A stretch of 64,000 nucleotides of DNA, from positions 470,501 to 534,500 of the forward strand of contig NC_015391.1 in NCBI RefSeq assembly GCF_000195575.1, given 5' to 3'. Positions 7,988 to 16,960 of the stretch are shown one piece after another. A program made the translations under genes and the position numbers. The DNA is from Carnobacterium sp. 17-4 (GTDB taxonomy: Bacteria; Bacillota; Bacilli; Lactobacillales; Carnobacteriaceae). Every line of letters begins with the position of its first letter. The first letter of the stretch is position 1. The notes under the pieces were generated by a model. The model saw only the letters and a program-made list of their open reading frames with translations, was not told the origin of the DNA and searched no databases.

Positions 7988-8449
7988 ATGAACGTATTCG
8001 AAGGACAATTAATTGCAAAAGACTTAAAAGTGGGTATCGTGATTGCACGGTTTAATGAATTTATAGGATCAAAATTATTAAGTGGGGCTGTTGACGGTTT
8101 AAGAAGACATGGCATGCTAGAGGAAGAAATCACAGTTGCGTGGGTTCCAGGAGCTTATGAAATTCCATTAGTTGCACAAAAAATGGCAGCTTCAGGAAAG
8201 TATGATGCTATTATCACTTTAGGGGCAGTCATTAAAGGGTCTACATCGCACTACGATTACGTCTGTTCTGAAGTTTCAAAAGGCGTAGCTGCAGCTGCAA
8301 TGAATACAGGTGTACCCGTAATGTTTGGGGTCTTAACGACAGATAATATCGAACAAGCCATTGAACGTGCCGGTACGAAAGCTGGAAACAAAGGTTATGA
8401 ATCTGCAGTTTCAGCGATTGAAATGGCCAATTTATTGAAAGGCATGTAA
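7988..8449 (+). CDS. ribH: 6,7-dimethyl-8-ribityllumazine synthase RibH
   Basis: 153 residues, the standard length. It shows the substrate-binding RFNEF, PGAYEIP and [15 protein letters not shown] motifs, with the catalytic histidine at His88. It condenses DHBP with the ribitylaminopyrimidine; the icosahedral assembly known for the family is expected. Preceded by AATGGAGGAA and 48 bases after ribBA; followed after 9 bases by a HAD phosphatase gene in the same operon. Confidence 0.96.
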   Translation: MNVFEGQLIAKDLKVGIVIARFNEFIGSKLLSGAVDGLRRHGMLEEEITVAWVPGAYEIPLVAQKMAASGKYDAIITLGAVIKGSTSHYDYVCSEVSKGVAAAAMNTGVPVMFGVLTTDNIEQAIERAGTKAGNKGYESAVSAIEMANLLKGM

Positions 8450-8458
8450 GGTCGGATC

Positions 8459-9124
8459 ATGGATGAAACAAGTCTAAAGAAAATTCAAACAATTATTTTT
8501 GATTACGATGGGACACTACATGACAGTACGGCAAACTATATTGCTGCTTTCAAAATGGCTTATAATTATTTGATAGAGAATAAAAAAGCTGACCCAAGAG
8601 AGTGGAAAGATGAAGAAATCACTAAATGGCTAGGATACAGCAGTAAAGACATGTGGGGAAATTTCATGCCGAATTTAGATGTTGAACACCAAACTGCAGC
8701 TTCAAAAATCATAGGAGAACAGTTGCTGAAAAAAGTTCTCGCAAAAGAAGCAATTCTTTATACTGGAGCTTTGGAAACATTAGGTTACTTAAGAGATAAA
8801 GGATACCAACTTATCTTTTTAAGTAATTGTAGTGAAAAATATATGAATGCACATCGGCAAGCTTTTCAGTTAAATCAGTATTTTGAGGACATGTACTGCA
8901 CAGAAACATTTGATTATAATGCCAAATACAAGATCTTTGAATTAATTGAAAAACAGTATAAAGATAATTTTCTTATTGTAGGAGATCGCATACAGGATTT
9001 TGAAATTGGTCACTACCATAATCTAGTTAGCATAGGGTGTAATTATGGATTTGGGTCAGAAGAAGAATTGCAGCAATCAGATCTAAGGATAAATGATATC
9101 CAAGAATTGCAAGACATTCTTTAG
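8459..9124 (+). CDS. HAD-family hydrolase, candidate riboflavin-pathway phosphatase
   Basis: 221 residues with all four HAD motifs: nucleophile Asp15 and acid Asp17 in FDYDGTLHDS, FLSNCS (motif II), the Lys of NAKYKIF (motif III) and VGDRIQDFEIG (motif IV). A helical cap fills about residues 25-100. The gene begins 9 bases after ribH with an AAGG overlapping the ribH stop, and the operon terminator follows it. HAD enzymes (YcsE, YbjI, YigB) are known to dephosphorylate 5-amino-6-ribitylamino-uracil 5'-phosphate, the step that no other rib gene covers, so this is a plausible assignment by position; the activity itself cannot be read from sequence. Confidence 0.8.
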   Translation: MDETSLKKIQTIIFDYDGTLHDSTANYIAAFKMAYNYLIENKKADPREWKDEEITKWLGYSSKDMWGNFMPNLDVEHQTAASKIIGEQLLKKVLAKEAILYTGALETLGYLRDKGYQLIFLSNCSEKYMNAHRQAFQLNQYFEDMYCTETFDYNAKYKIFELIEKQYKDNFLIVGDRIQDFEIGHYHNLVSIGCNYGFGSEEELQQSDLRINDIQELQDIL

Positions 9125-9173
9125 ATAGGAAAACTTGAATAAGATGGTTACTTTTTACGCAAGTAAGAAAAAA

Positions 9174-9217
9174 GATAGCCTTCAGTTTGTTTATGACAAA
9201 CTGAAGGCTATCTTTTT
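9174..9217. terminator. Bidirectional terminator between rib operon and the convergent gene
   Basis: GATAGCCTTCAGTTTG (9174-9189) pairs perfectly with CAAACTGAAGGCTATC (9197-9212), with TTTTT after it and a run of A before it. It can end transcription of the rib operon (plus) and of the convergent minus-strand gene ending at 9234. Confidence 0.9.
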
Positions 9218-9233
9218 AATAAGGTGAATATTA

Positions 9234-10736
9234 TTAAACTTCTCCAACAAACGCCCAAGTTATGCCGTTGTCTTTGGATTGATACAAGGCTTTACTGCCG
9301 CCGTTATAATCGCCATCTTGACCTTGACCCACTTGGATAAACAAACTGTCGCTTTCTTTATAAGGCATTTCCGGAAAATCGAAAGGAACGTACTTCTCTG
9401 TATCGGTTAAAGGAACTTCGATTATGGGCAATTCTACTTGTTCAAAAGTGAGGCCGCCATCGGTCGTCAAATATAGATCCGCATAACTACCTCCACTGTG
9501 GGACAATCCAATAAAGCCAAGATTTTCATCCATAAAAGTTATCCCAGATGAAACCCCTAATTGTCCCACAAATGGATCCGAATTAACAACGTCCCAAGTA
9601 TTTCCACCATTTGTGGTTTTGTTCAAGGTATAGAAACGTGAGCCTAACGCAGCATCTACTACAAATAGTTGGTAACCAAGTTGTTCAGTTAAAAAATAAG
9701 TTTCGTTATCATTCATATTTTGATTTGTTGGAATGTCTCCAATTTGTGCAGGAGATACTGTTGGCGAATAGTCAACAAAACGTACCGGTGTAATCGTGTT
9801 GTTATTTGGGGTGTAAACAGAAATCGTGTAGCCAATAATTTCATTAAAGGCTGTTTCGATTGGAAAGGTATCGCCTTTTTCATCAAAGTAAAGGACCCCT
9901 TCAGTATTGTATCCCCAACTACGGGAACCAGCATAATAGATGCCAAGGGTTTCTTCATTCCAATTTTTCACAGTGTCTTTTATCGGAAGATTTTCTACTG
10001 CATCTAGCAACGGTTGAAGTCTCATCGTTTTCTCAAAAGTTGGATTCACGTTTCCGTTTAAAGTCATACTGAGATCATCACTTTTTGAACTGTCATAATC
10101 AATCAAAAAGCTTTCCGTTTCACCATCTTCGTTTAAGCCATACAAAAAGCTATATAAAGTAGTAATATCGCCCTGTTTATTAAAAGTCAATTCGACCTGA
10201 TTACTGACATACAATTCTTCTGGCAAATCATATTTCGTTTCAAGGTCTTCAATCAATCCATTTAAGCCATCTTCGTAGACATTATTATGAACAAATGTAA
10301 CATCGCTAGATTGCAAGTAGCCTTGAATCACAAAGTCTAATCGTCCTTGGGAATTTGTCCCGCTTTGATAAAGGCTTATTCCAGCTGCAACTGTGATCAA
10401 AAGAAACGAATTCACGCTGAACAGAAAAAGAAACTTACTTCGTCTTATGGAACGGGGAGAAGTGGATTGTTTTTTATTGAGTTTCCATATGTACCAATAT
10501 AGACTCCAGCCAACCCAAACAAACAGACTAAGAAAAATGATTAGGATAATGGGAGCCTTCTGAGCAACCCCGCCGTCTTGAGCAAGTGAACATAAGTAAT
10601 AACAACCTATAGCGTAAATAGCTACGGTTACAGGATTAAAAATAAAAGCTTTTAATTTGTAATTCTTGTTCTTCAAGTAAATTTCATCTCCAGTTGTGTA
10701 GGTTAATTTCTGTGGTAATGAGTTATGGATGACCAA
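9234..10736 (-). CDS. Membrane-anchored protein with C-terminal Asp-box (BNR) repeats
   Basis: 500 residues; I do not recognise a named family for the whole protein. Three hydrophobic segments lie in about 30-50, 60-88 and 100-122. The rest looks extracellular or periplasm-facing. Near the C-terminus are three Asp-box-like motifs, TTNGGNTWDV (about 380), TTDGGLTFEQV (about 430) and SKDNGITWAFV (about 487), which in known proteins mark beta-propeller blades of sialidases and photosystem-stability factors. No catalytic residues of a sialidase are evident. Monocistronic, convergent with the rib operon. A surface-exposed binding role is conceivable but unproven. Confidence 0.65.
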   Translation of the reverse strand: MVIHNSLPQKLTYTTGDEIYLKNKNYKLKAFIFNPVTVAIYAIGCYYLCSLAQDGGVAQKAPIILIIFLSLFVWVGWSLYWYIWKLNKKQSTSPRSIRRSKFLFLFSVNSFLLITVAAGISLYQSGTNSQGRLDFVIQGYLQSSDVTFVHNNVYEDGLNGLIEDLETKYDLPEELYVSNQVELTFNKQGDITTLYSFLYGLNEDGETESFLIDYDSSKSDDLSMTLNGNVNPTFEKTMRLQPLLDAVENLPIKDTVKNWNEETLGIYYAGSRSWGYNTEGVLYFDEKGDTFPIETAFNEIIGYTISVYTPNNNTITPVRFVDYSPTVSPAQIGDIPTNQNMNDNETYFLTEQLGYQLFVVDAALGSRFYTLNKTTNGGNTWDVVNSDPFVGQLGVSSGITFMDENLGFIGLSHSGGSYADLYLTTDGGLTFEQVELPIIEVPLTDTEKYVPFDFPEMPYKESDSLFIQVGQGQDGDYNGGSKALYQSKDNGITWAFVGEV

Positions 10737-11106
10737 ATAATTGCAGGAACGATTAAAAGAATAATATCAATAGATTATTCGTCTAAAGAACAGTATACAA
10801 TAAAATAAAATAGGACTACAGCCAGTTAGTAAATATAAAGAAAAAATTATACTTAGTAAATAAGAAGTTTATAGAAATCACTTGAATTATAATAAAGCGC
10901 ATACTAATATGACTTATAAAGAACAATCCTATATTTGAGATAGTAAACTAAACAAACGTACAAGTATGGATAAAAGATCATAATAATTACCCTTTAAAAA
11001 ACGTAATATATTTTCTTTTTATAGATAATATTCACTCTCAAGCACTAAATAAATGTGTAAAAAATAAAATGATAATAGATTCATTTCAAAGAAGGAGATA
11101 ATTAAT
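10737..11106. other. Intergenic region between divergent genes
   Basis: 370 very A/T-rich bases between the Asp-box gene (minus) and the amidohydrolase gene (plus). It must hold promoters for both, but I cannot single out a convincing -35/-10 pair, operator or RNA structure. The last bases include AAGAAGGAGATAATTA, the ribosome-binding site of the amidohydrolase. Confidence 0.5.
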
Positions 11107-12318
11107 ATGGTTTGGATTAAAAATGTTCATTTAGAGACAGGTTACGAGGAAGTCAGACCGAATAAATTTGTAACGACTACAGCTGAATTTGCTTTAGAAG
11201 TTGAGAATGGCAAAATCAAGACGATTACTGAAAAAGCTCCAGAAACTAATATACAGACAATTGATGCAAAAGGTTACTTAGCTTTACCTGCTCTGCAAGA
11301 TAATCATGTCCATTTAGATAAAGGTCATTTTGGCGGGAAATGGCAAGCTGTTATACCTGCTTCAGGAGTAGCAGAACGGATTCAAGAAGAGAAAGAATTT
11401 TTAAGAGATTTTCTTTCTGAAACACCCCAAAAAGCACAAGCGTTGATTGATTTAATTTGTAGCAAAGGAGCTACTTTTTTAAGAGTTCAAACAAATGTTG
11501 ATTCGGTAATAGAGTTAGATAATTTAATATGTGTAAAACAAGTATTAGAAAAGAATAAACACCGTTTAGATTATGAAATTGTTGTTTTTCCACAACATGG
11601 CACGTTGATAACTGAAGAACAAGGCTTATTAAGTAAAGCTTTGGCTAGTGATGATACGTTTATTTTAGGGGGATTGGATCCAGCAACGATTGATGGAGAT
11701 ATAGAAAAATCGCTCCTTACAACTTTTACATTAGCTAGTCAATACAATAGAAAAATTGATTACCATCTCCATGATAGAGGAACATTAGGATTATTTGAAA
11801 TTAATCGAATAATCGACTACACAAAAAAATATCAATTAGAAGGAAAAGTTCAAATTAGCCATGCACTTGCTTTGGCTGATGGAGAAGAAGAAATAATCCA
11901 AACGATTGCAAAAAAATTAGCTGAAGCGGGTATTGGAATTAACACAACTATTCCGATTGATACAACAGTTCTACCAGTTCTATTACTTCAAGAAAAAGGT
12001 GTAAAAGTACGAGTGGTAAATGATAATATCAATGACCATTGGAGCCCATTTGGTTCTGGGGATTTAATTGAACGAGCTAGACGGGCTGCAGAAGTGTTTT
12101 CGATGAAAGATGAAAGGTCATTAGCTCAAGCATATTCCTTGGTATCGAATGGATTAACTCCTTTAGATTCAAAAGGCAATCAACAATGGCCGGAAATAGG
12201 AGACCAAGCTCATATATTATTTGCAAAAGCAGATAGTTCTGCACACCTAATTGCACGAGTTTGTCCAGAAAGAGTTGTCATGTTTAATGGAGAACTTGTT
12301 TCTGGAAAGTTTCACTAA
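11107..12318 (+). CDS. Amidohydrolase-superfamily deaminase/hydrolase (CodA-like)
   Basis: 403 residues with the metal-dependent hydrolase fold: DNHVHLDK near residue 65 (first two metal His), DYHLHDRG, ISHALA and a VVNDNINDHWSPFG segment that lines up with the HDDVFDPWYPLG active-site region of cytosine deaminase CodA. The CodA catalytic Glu in HCDE is Asp here (HLHD) and the HDD becomes NDN, so the substrate is probably not cytosine; an N-containing ring compound is a reasonable guess. Preceded by GAAGGAGATAA. No transporter or pathway gene adjoins it. Confidence 0.75.
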   Translation: MVWIKNVHLETGYEEVRPNKFVTTTAEFALEVENGKIKTITEKAPETNIQTIDAKGYLALPALQDNHVHLDKGHFGGKWQAVIPASGVAERIQEEKEFLRDFLSETPQKAQALIDLICSKGATFLRVQTNVDSVIELDNLICVKQVLEKNKHRLDYEIVVFPQHGTLITEEQGLLSKALASDDTFILGGLDPATIDGDIEKSLLTTFTLASQYNRKIDYHLHDRGTLGLFEINRIIDYTKKYQLEGKVQISHALALADGEEEIIQTIAKKLAEAGIGINTTIPIDTTVLPVLLLQEKGVKVRVVNDNINDHWSPFGSGDLIERARRAAEVFSMKDERSLAQAYSLVSNGLTPLDSKGNQQWPEIGDQAHILFAKADSSAHLIARVCPERVVMFNGELVSGKFH

Positions 12319-12325
12319 TTTGTAG

Positions 12326-12466
12326 AAGTTTTTAGTTAGAGACTATCAAGAGAGAGCACCTGAAGAAATTACCAAATGGGCTAATAATTATCTAAGTATT
12401 GTTCGACCCATCTTTATGGCACATCAAGAAGTTGATAAGGAAATTCATTTAAGTTACAATAAGTAA
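12326..12466 (+). pseudogene. C-terminal remnant of an unknown protein
   Basis: A 46-codon open frame directly after an in-frame stop, without a start codon (VRDYQERAPEEITKWANNYL, later IFMAHQEVDKEIHLSYNK), ending TAA at 12464. The composition looks like genuine helical protein, for example the tail of a regulator, but it is too short for a family call. Most likely the leftover 3' end of a deleted gene between the amidohydrolase and the FrnE-like gene. Confidence 0.35.
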
Positions 12467-12498
12467 GTGAAATAAAGTTAACGAATAGGAGTGTTGAA

Positions 12499-13206
12499 AT
12501 GCAAGTAGAGTTTTTTCATGATGTCATCTGCAGTTTTTGTTTTCCAATGTCTTATCGTATGAGAAAAGTAGCTAAAAAGTATCCAAAATTAGAAATTATT
12601 CATCGTTCATTTGCTTTAGGGTGGGAGAAAGAACAGTTTATCCAACAATTTGGTTCTCATGAAGCAGTAAAACCTGAAGTAATCCATCATTGGGAATCGG
12701 CTAATCAAAATGATGACGAACATCGTTTCAACATCGAAGGCATGAAAGAACAAGGTTTCTTGTTTCCAACATCTAAGAATGGTTTGAAAGCCGCAAAAGC
12801 TGCGGGGATAATCGCGGATCAAGAAGCCTATTGGGCTGTTTTTGATGGTTTACAACAAGCTTTATTTGTAGAAAACAGAGATATTTCAGACATGAAGGTT
12901 ATTTATAGTGTTGTGAAACAAACCTCTATTGATTTTGATGCTTGGAAAACTCAATTTGAAAATCCAGAAACAGAACAAGTCGTGATGGAAGATTTACAAC
13001 GAGTGCAAGACTATGGTATCCAAGGGGCTCCTGCTATAGTGGTGAACCAAAAATATTTAATCAGCGGAGCACAACCACAAGAAGTGATCGAACAAACCAT
13101 TGAACAAATTGCTGAAGAAGAAGGATTTCAATTAAAAGGATTAACGTTAATGGGGTCAGATGCTGCAGCGTGTAACATGATTGATGGCAAATGGGTCTGT
13201 GACTAA
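12499..13206 (+). CDS. DsbA-family (FrnE-like) thioredoxin-fold oxidoreductase
   Basis: 235 residues. The thioredoxin-fold active site Cys11-Ser-Phe-Cys14 follows the first strand (VEFFHDVICSFC), a long helical insertion occupies about 60-150, and the cis-Pro motif appears as GIQGAPAIVVNQKYLISGAQP near 175-195. This architecture matches FrnE-like cytoplasmic disulfide oxidoreductases. No signal peptide is present. Two more cysteines lie at the extreme C-terminus (AACNMIDGKWVCD). The likely role is thiol-disulfide exchange or stress tolerance; substrate unknown. Confidence 0.8.
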   Translation: MQVEFFHDVICSFCFPMSYRMRKVAKKYPKLEIIHRSFALGWEKEQFIQQFGSHEAVKPEVIHHWESANQNDDEHRFNIEGMKEQGFLFPTSKNGLKAAKAAGIIADQEAYWAVFDGLQQALFVENRDISDMKVIYSVVKQTSIDFDAWKTQFENPETEQVVMEDLQRVQDYGIQGAPAIVVNQKYLISGAQPQEVIEQTIEQIAEEEGFQLKGLTLMGSDAAACNMIDGKWVCD

Positions 13207-13241
13207 AATATTCTTTAACATTAAAAAGCGTTGTATAGTAT

Positions 13242-13317
13242 AGAAGAGAGCTTAAGTTATTTCTAGAAATTAGTTTTATACTGATTTTAAGAATTAACGA
13301 TAAAGCTCTCTTTTTTA
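13242..13317 (+). terminator. Terminator after the FrnE-like gene
   Basis: GAGAGCTT (from 13245) pairs with AAAGCTCTC (13302-13310) and TTTTTT follows. The intervening 50 bases can fold into smaller hairpins (for example around TTCTAGAA), making an extended structure. Confidence 0.55.
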
Positions 13318-13495
13318 TGCTAAAAGATCGTTTTTTAAAGGAATACATTGTGCAAATAAAAATCACTTCTAATTGCTTTTAGGGAAAACGTTTCCTAGTG
13401 TATCGTGATATTGTGTATACTAGAGGTATAGAGAAAACTTCGGACTCAAAACTAGTTGGAAATGAGTTTTGTAAAAGAGAAATTGGGGGAAGTAA

Positions 13496-15271
13496 ATGAA
13501 TAAAAGGGTAAGAAGGTCGCTTAGTATAGGGGTAGCATTTTTGTTTAGTATGGCTTTTGGCGAAACGGTTTTTGCGGAAAATCAATTATCGGATATGAGA
13601 ATCGAAATCGAACTGCAAGAAGATGGATCGGGGATTGTTACAGAACATAGAAAGATGAACATGGATGATGGTACTGAATTGTACATCGTGTTAGATGATC
13701 TGCAGGATTCAAAATTGCTTGATTTTTCAGTAGCCGGTTATCAAGAGTTGGAACCATGGAATCCAGACGCTTCACTAGAGGAAAAGGCAGGTCAATACGG
13801 TACTGTAGGAACAGATGATGGGGTAGAACTTATATGGGGTATAGGTGAGTATGGAGAAAACGACTACGAAGTAACGTATACCATATCAAACTTAGTTCGC
13901 GAATTGGAAGATGGACAAGGACTGCTATGGAACTTTGATACGTTTTCCGATATTCCAGCTGAAAATTTGACGGTTGAAATTACTGGATTTGAACCCTTTA
14001 CAGAAGATAATGTCCGTTTCTGGGGCTTTGGTTTTGAAGGGGATATGCAATTAGAGGGCAACACGATCGTTTGGGAAGCTGAGGAAGAAGTAGACGACAG
14101 CAACGATGTAACAATATTGCTGCAATTTCCTCAAGGAATGTTCACTACACAAGCCAGTGCAGGTATGACTTTGGAAGAACAGCGTGACATGGCCATGAAC
14201 GGCTCAGCGTACAATGATGAGCCTATTTCTAACACGATACCTATCGTTATTTTTTCTGTCCTAGCAGTCGCTGTTGGTGGAATCACAACATTTATTATCA
14301 AATATGTTAAGAAATTACATCAAGCGAGAGAAGAAGCTGGACAAATGAGTACTGGATTACAAAGAATCAAGGAGAATAAAGAAGTTATATTAGAAGAAAT
14401 TCCTTATAAAGGAGAAGACTTTGCAGGCATTGCATTTTTATTGCAAGACATGAACAAAGGTTATTTTGAAGATTACTTTTCAGCTTACTTGCTGAGATGG
14501 TCTTATGAAGAACGTATCCTTATCCACACAGCTGAAACCAAATCATTATTTAGCGAGAAATTTGATACGGAAATAGAAATAATTCATTTTGAGGAAGAAC
14601 GGACACGTTACCCTCAATCGTTCAGTGACTTTATTGCTCATTTAGAGACTAATGATGAAACGTATGAAACTGGATTATGGTTGATGTTATTGGATGCTGC
14701 AAATAATAGTGGTTTTGTTAAAGACGAGGATATGAAAAAATGGGCAAGGAAACATGCCAAAGAAGTAGGCAAGTTTGCAGATTATTTGATTGACTACTCA
14801 AAAGAGTATTTAGAAAGAGAAGGCCTTATTTCTTTTGGGAAAGTTGATGTATGGGGTGCAAAACATGAGGTATCTGTTGCCAGTCCTGAAGGCGACGAAC
14901 TGTTTGATCGTTTGGTTCAATTTGATAACTATTTAGAAGAAATTGACTTAAAAGGTTTTGCGGACAACACCAATCCATTTACATTTGAAGAATTTCTATT
15001 CTGGAATACCTTGTACTTTAGAAGTGAGGAAATCACAGATGAATTTAAGGAAATGATTCCGAATCCGAATGATGTCTCTGGAGACAACTCCTTCATCTAT
15101 TATTATTGGTATTGGAACGGCATGACTGGATTTAGAAACAACTGGTCTAGTGGATTAGCAAGTGGTGGATTTAACTCAAGTGCTTCATCAGCAGCATCCG
15201 GAACAGGTGGATCAACTTCCTTTGGTGGAGGTGGAGGTGCCGGTGGTGGAGGCGGCGGAGGGGCTCGATAG
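13496..15271 (+). CDS. DUF2207-family membrane protein with glycine-rich tail
   Basis: 591 residues. A signal peptide (about 1-27, ending FAEN), an exported beta-rich DUF2207 domain to about 240, one clear membrane span (TIPIVIFSVLAVAVGGITTF, about 247-270), then a cytoplasmic domain of about 300 residues and a C-terminal tail of Ser/Ala and uninterrupted Gly ending GGAR. These features are typical of the DUF2207 family, whose function is not established. Monocistronic; the ribosome-binding site is GGGGGAAG. The downstream terminator stem begins inside the Gly-tail codons. Confidence 0.85.
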   Translation: MNKRVRRSLSIGVAFLFSMAFGETVFAENQLSDMRIEIELQEDGSGIVTEHRKMNMDDGTELYIVLDDLQDSKLLDFSVAGYQELEPWNPDASLEEKAGQYGTVGTDDGVELIWGIGEYGENDYEVTYTISNLVRELEDGQGLLWNFDTFSDIPAENLTVEITGFEPFTEDNVRFWGFGFEGDMQLEGNTIVWEAEEEVDDSNDVTILLQFPQGMFTTQASAGMTLEEQRDMAMNGSAYNDEPISNTIPIVIFSVLAVAVGGITTFIIKYVKKLHQAREEAGQMSTGLQRIKENKEVILEEIPYKGEDFAGIAFLLQDMNKGYFEDYFSAYLLRWSYEERILIHTAETKSLFSEKFDTEIEIIHFEEERTRYPQSFSDFIAHLETNDETYETGLWLMLLDAANNSGFVKDEDMKKWARKHAKEVGKFADYLIDYSKEYLEREGLISFGKVDVWGAKHEVSVASPEGDELFDRLVQFDNYLEEIDLKGFADNTNPFTFEEFLFWNTLYFRSEEITDEFKEMIPNPNDVSGDNSFIYYYWYWNGMTGFRNNWSSGLASGGFNSSASSAASGTGGSTSFGGGGGAGGGGGGGAR

Positions 15272-15285
15272 ATGAGCCTCTTTTT
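15257..15285 (+). terminator. Terminator overlapping the end of the DUF2207 gene
   Basis: GGAGGGGCTC (15257-15266) pairs with GAGCCTCTTT (15274-15283, three G-U pairs) around the loop GATAGAT, which contains the stop codon, with T residues to 15285. The 5' arm is the coding sequence for the glycine-rich tail. Confidence 0.6.
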
Positions 15286-15312
15286 ACTGTTATAAAATTA
15301 GTTTAACGTATC

Positions 15313-16200
15313 CTAATCAAATCCGACATAAACTCTTTCACTTTGGACATTACAAGGGACTCCGCTGCTATTAACGTATTGATAATTTGTTAATTTGATA
15401 TGATCTGGAAAAAGTTGGATACCATCTATTTCTGTTAGTGGTTCGGCATATTGATAGAAATTATACCTTTTTTGCTTTCTTCCAGATTTTGTTGTGCTGT
15501 GAAGTACTTCATATCTAGGACTATCTTTAATGATTTTAAAAGCACTAACAATCATGCCGCTGCCAGGATAGACACCTAGGATATATTCTATACTGTTTGC
15601 TTTATCTAAACTCATTACCCAATCACCCAATGTTCTCTTTTTCAGGGCTTCTGATACAGGATTGTACATTTCTTCAGCCTTTAAATCCTTACTAGAATCA
15701 GATTTATCTTTAGTTGGCTTGATTTTTACAAACATAATTTTATGGGAATTTAATTGATTAATATCAACGGGTTTTGGACTAAGTGCATCTTGTAAAAGTT
15801 CGACTCTTCCAAAAGTTTGCAATGCTTCTTTTTGTCCATCAGAACGATGTCCACTCATAATATTAGTCAATTTTTTCACGTTCAGTTTTTGTTCATCAAT
15901 TAGTTTACAAAAATTAATAACCGCATTTTCTACGTGGAAGGCTTCATCTTCACTTAATCCAAAAGTCAAAATATATTTCTCAACTTCCATACCATTTGAA
16001 TGAATAGTCTTTATTTCATTTAATTTTTGCTTTTCCACAAGGTCATTAGAGAAGTCAGTTTTTAGATAATCTAATTCATGAGCGAATACTCTATTTTTTG
16101 TTCCTTTACCAATATAAAAAACGGTATGGTCAATAGGATTAACTAAAATATAAACGTAATAGCGAAGCTGAGTAATAACTTCTTCTGTAAATCGATTCAT
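15313..16200 (-). CDS. LEM-3-like GIY-YIG nuclease-domain protein
   Basis: 295 residues from the ATG at 16200 (GGAGG nine bases upstream); a longer in-frame reading exists but has no ribosome-binding site and overlaps the upstream gene. The GIY-YIG core lies at residues 14-110 with YYVYILVNP and FYIGKGTKNRVFAHE, then a Glu-containing helix (AFHVENAVI). The C-terminal 180 residues are of unknown function. LEM-3-like GIY-YIG proteins cut DNA. It follows a deoxyinosine-glycosylase gene by 40 bases on the same strand, which suggests a base-excision or DNA-surveillance pair (inference). Confidence 0.75.
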   Translation of the reverse strand: MNRFTEEVITQLRYYVYILVNPIDHTVFYIGKGTKNRVFAHELDYLKTDFSNDLVEKQKLNEIKTIHSNGMEVEKYILTFGLSEDEAFHVENAVINFCKLIDEQKLNVKKLTNIMSGHRSDGQKEALQTFGRVELLQDALSPKPVDINQLNSHKIMFVKIKPTKDKSDSSKDLKAEEMYNPVSEALKKRTLGDWVMSLDKANSIEYILGVYPGSGMIVSAFKIIKDSPRYEVLHSTTKSGRKQKRYNFYQYAEPLTEIDGIQLFPDHIKLTNYQYVNSSGVPCNVQSERVYVGFD

Positions 16201-16240
16201 TGTATTCTTTCCTCCATGTCTACTGTAAGATCTGAATAAA

Positions 16241-16726
16241 TTACTCTCTAAGAAAGGGAAGTTGGAGAGCCTCATTCCATTCTATTTTTCGTTCTTGTGC
16301 TTTGCCATTATTTGCACCGCTAGTGGATAAACATTTTATAACAGTGAGGTGCTCAAAAATAGTTGATTTTAAAACTTCTTGATAAGACTTGTCTCCATTT
16401 GCAATGATAAGTTTAATGGAAGCTGTTGAAAGTAACGTATCAAAATCATTTAATTTTGTTTGTTTAAAGTTACTATCTAAACTTCCAATTCTATCAAAAT
16501 GACTATAAATATCCCATAAACCAATTTGATTTTGTACCAGTAATTCCAACCGTTTTTCATAGTCGATTGGATCAATAGTATTTAAAGATTCAGAAATGAT
16601 TTTCCAAAATTGATTGCCTTTATTTGCATAGTATTGTTGCAATTCTAACGACTTCTCACTTGGAGCACTGCCAAGTATTAAAATTTTAGTGTTTTCATCA
16701 TAGATTGGTTCTAAACCACTCTTCAT
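16241..16726 (-). CDS. DNA-deoxyinosine glycosylase (UDG superfamily, family 6-like)
   Basis: 161 residues. The N-terminal motif LILGSAPSEKSLELQQYYAN followed by NQFWKII is the pattern of the family-6 (hypoxanthine-DNA glycosylase) branch of the uracil-DNA glycosylase superfamily. A later segment CLSTSGANN corresponds to the DNA-intercalation/SPS-type loop. It would remove deaminated adenine (hypoxanthine) from DNA. The start ATG has AGGAG nine bases upstream. First gene of a two-gene unit with the GIY-YIG protein. Confidence 0.75.
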   Translation of the reverse strand: MKSGLEPIYDENTKILILGSAPSEKSLELQQYYANKGNQFWKIISESLNTIDPIDYEKRLELLVQNQIGLWDIYSHFDRIGSLDSNFKQTKLNDFDTLLSTASIKLIIANGDKSYQEVLKSTIFEHLTVIKCLSTSGANNGKAQERKIEWNEALQLPFLRE

Positions 16727-16960
16727 AAGTTAGACTCCTTAATAGTAAATTTATTTTAGACACCCGCTATATGTAAAAAAATGAATTAGTATCTTTCAAT
16801 TGTATAGTAAAAAATTGGGAATTCCTATAGGGTTATTGCCGTTGCAATAGCTTTTGTATATTTTGGTTTTTTCTAAACGCATTTTGAGCTTGTACTTAAA
16901 CCTGATAAGTAAAAATATGTAGTATAATTGACGCATAAGTTCAAATTCTAGTTTGAAAGG

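Noticed and set aside
7936-8133. Minus-strand frame across the ribBA/ribH junction
   Set aside because: It lies inside and between two certain rib genes on the other strand and has no start signal.
13380-13394. CcpA (cre)-like site GGGAAAACGTTTCCT before the DUF2207 gene
   Set aside because: It misses two of the better conserved cre positions, and nothing else suggests carbon control of this gene.
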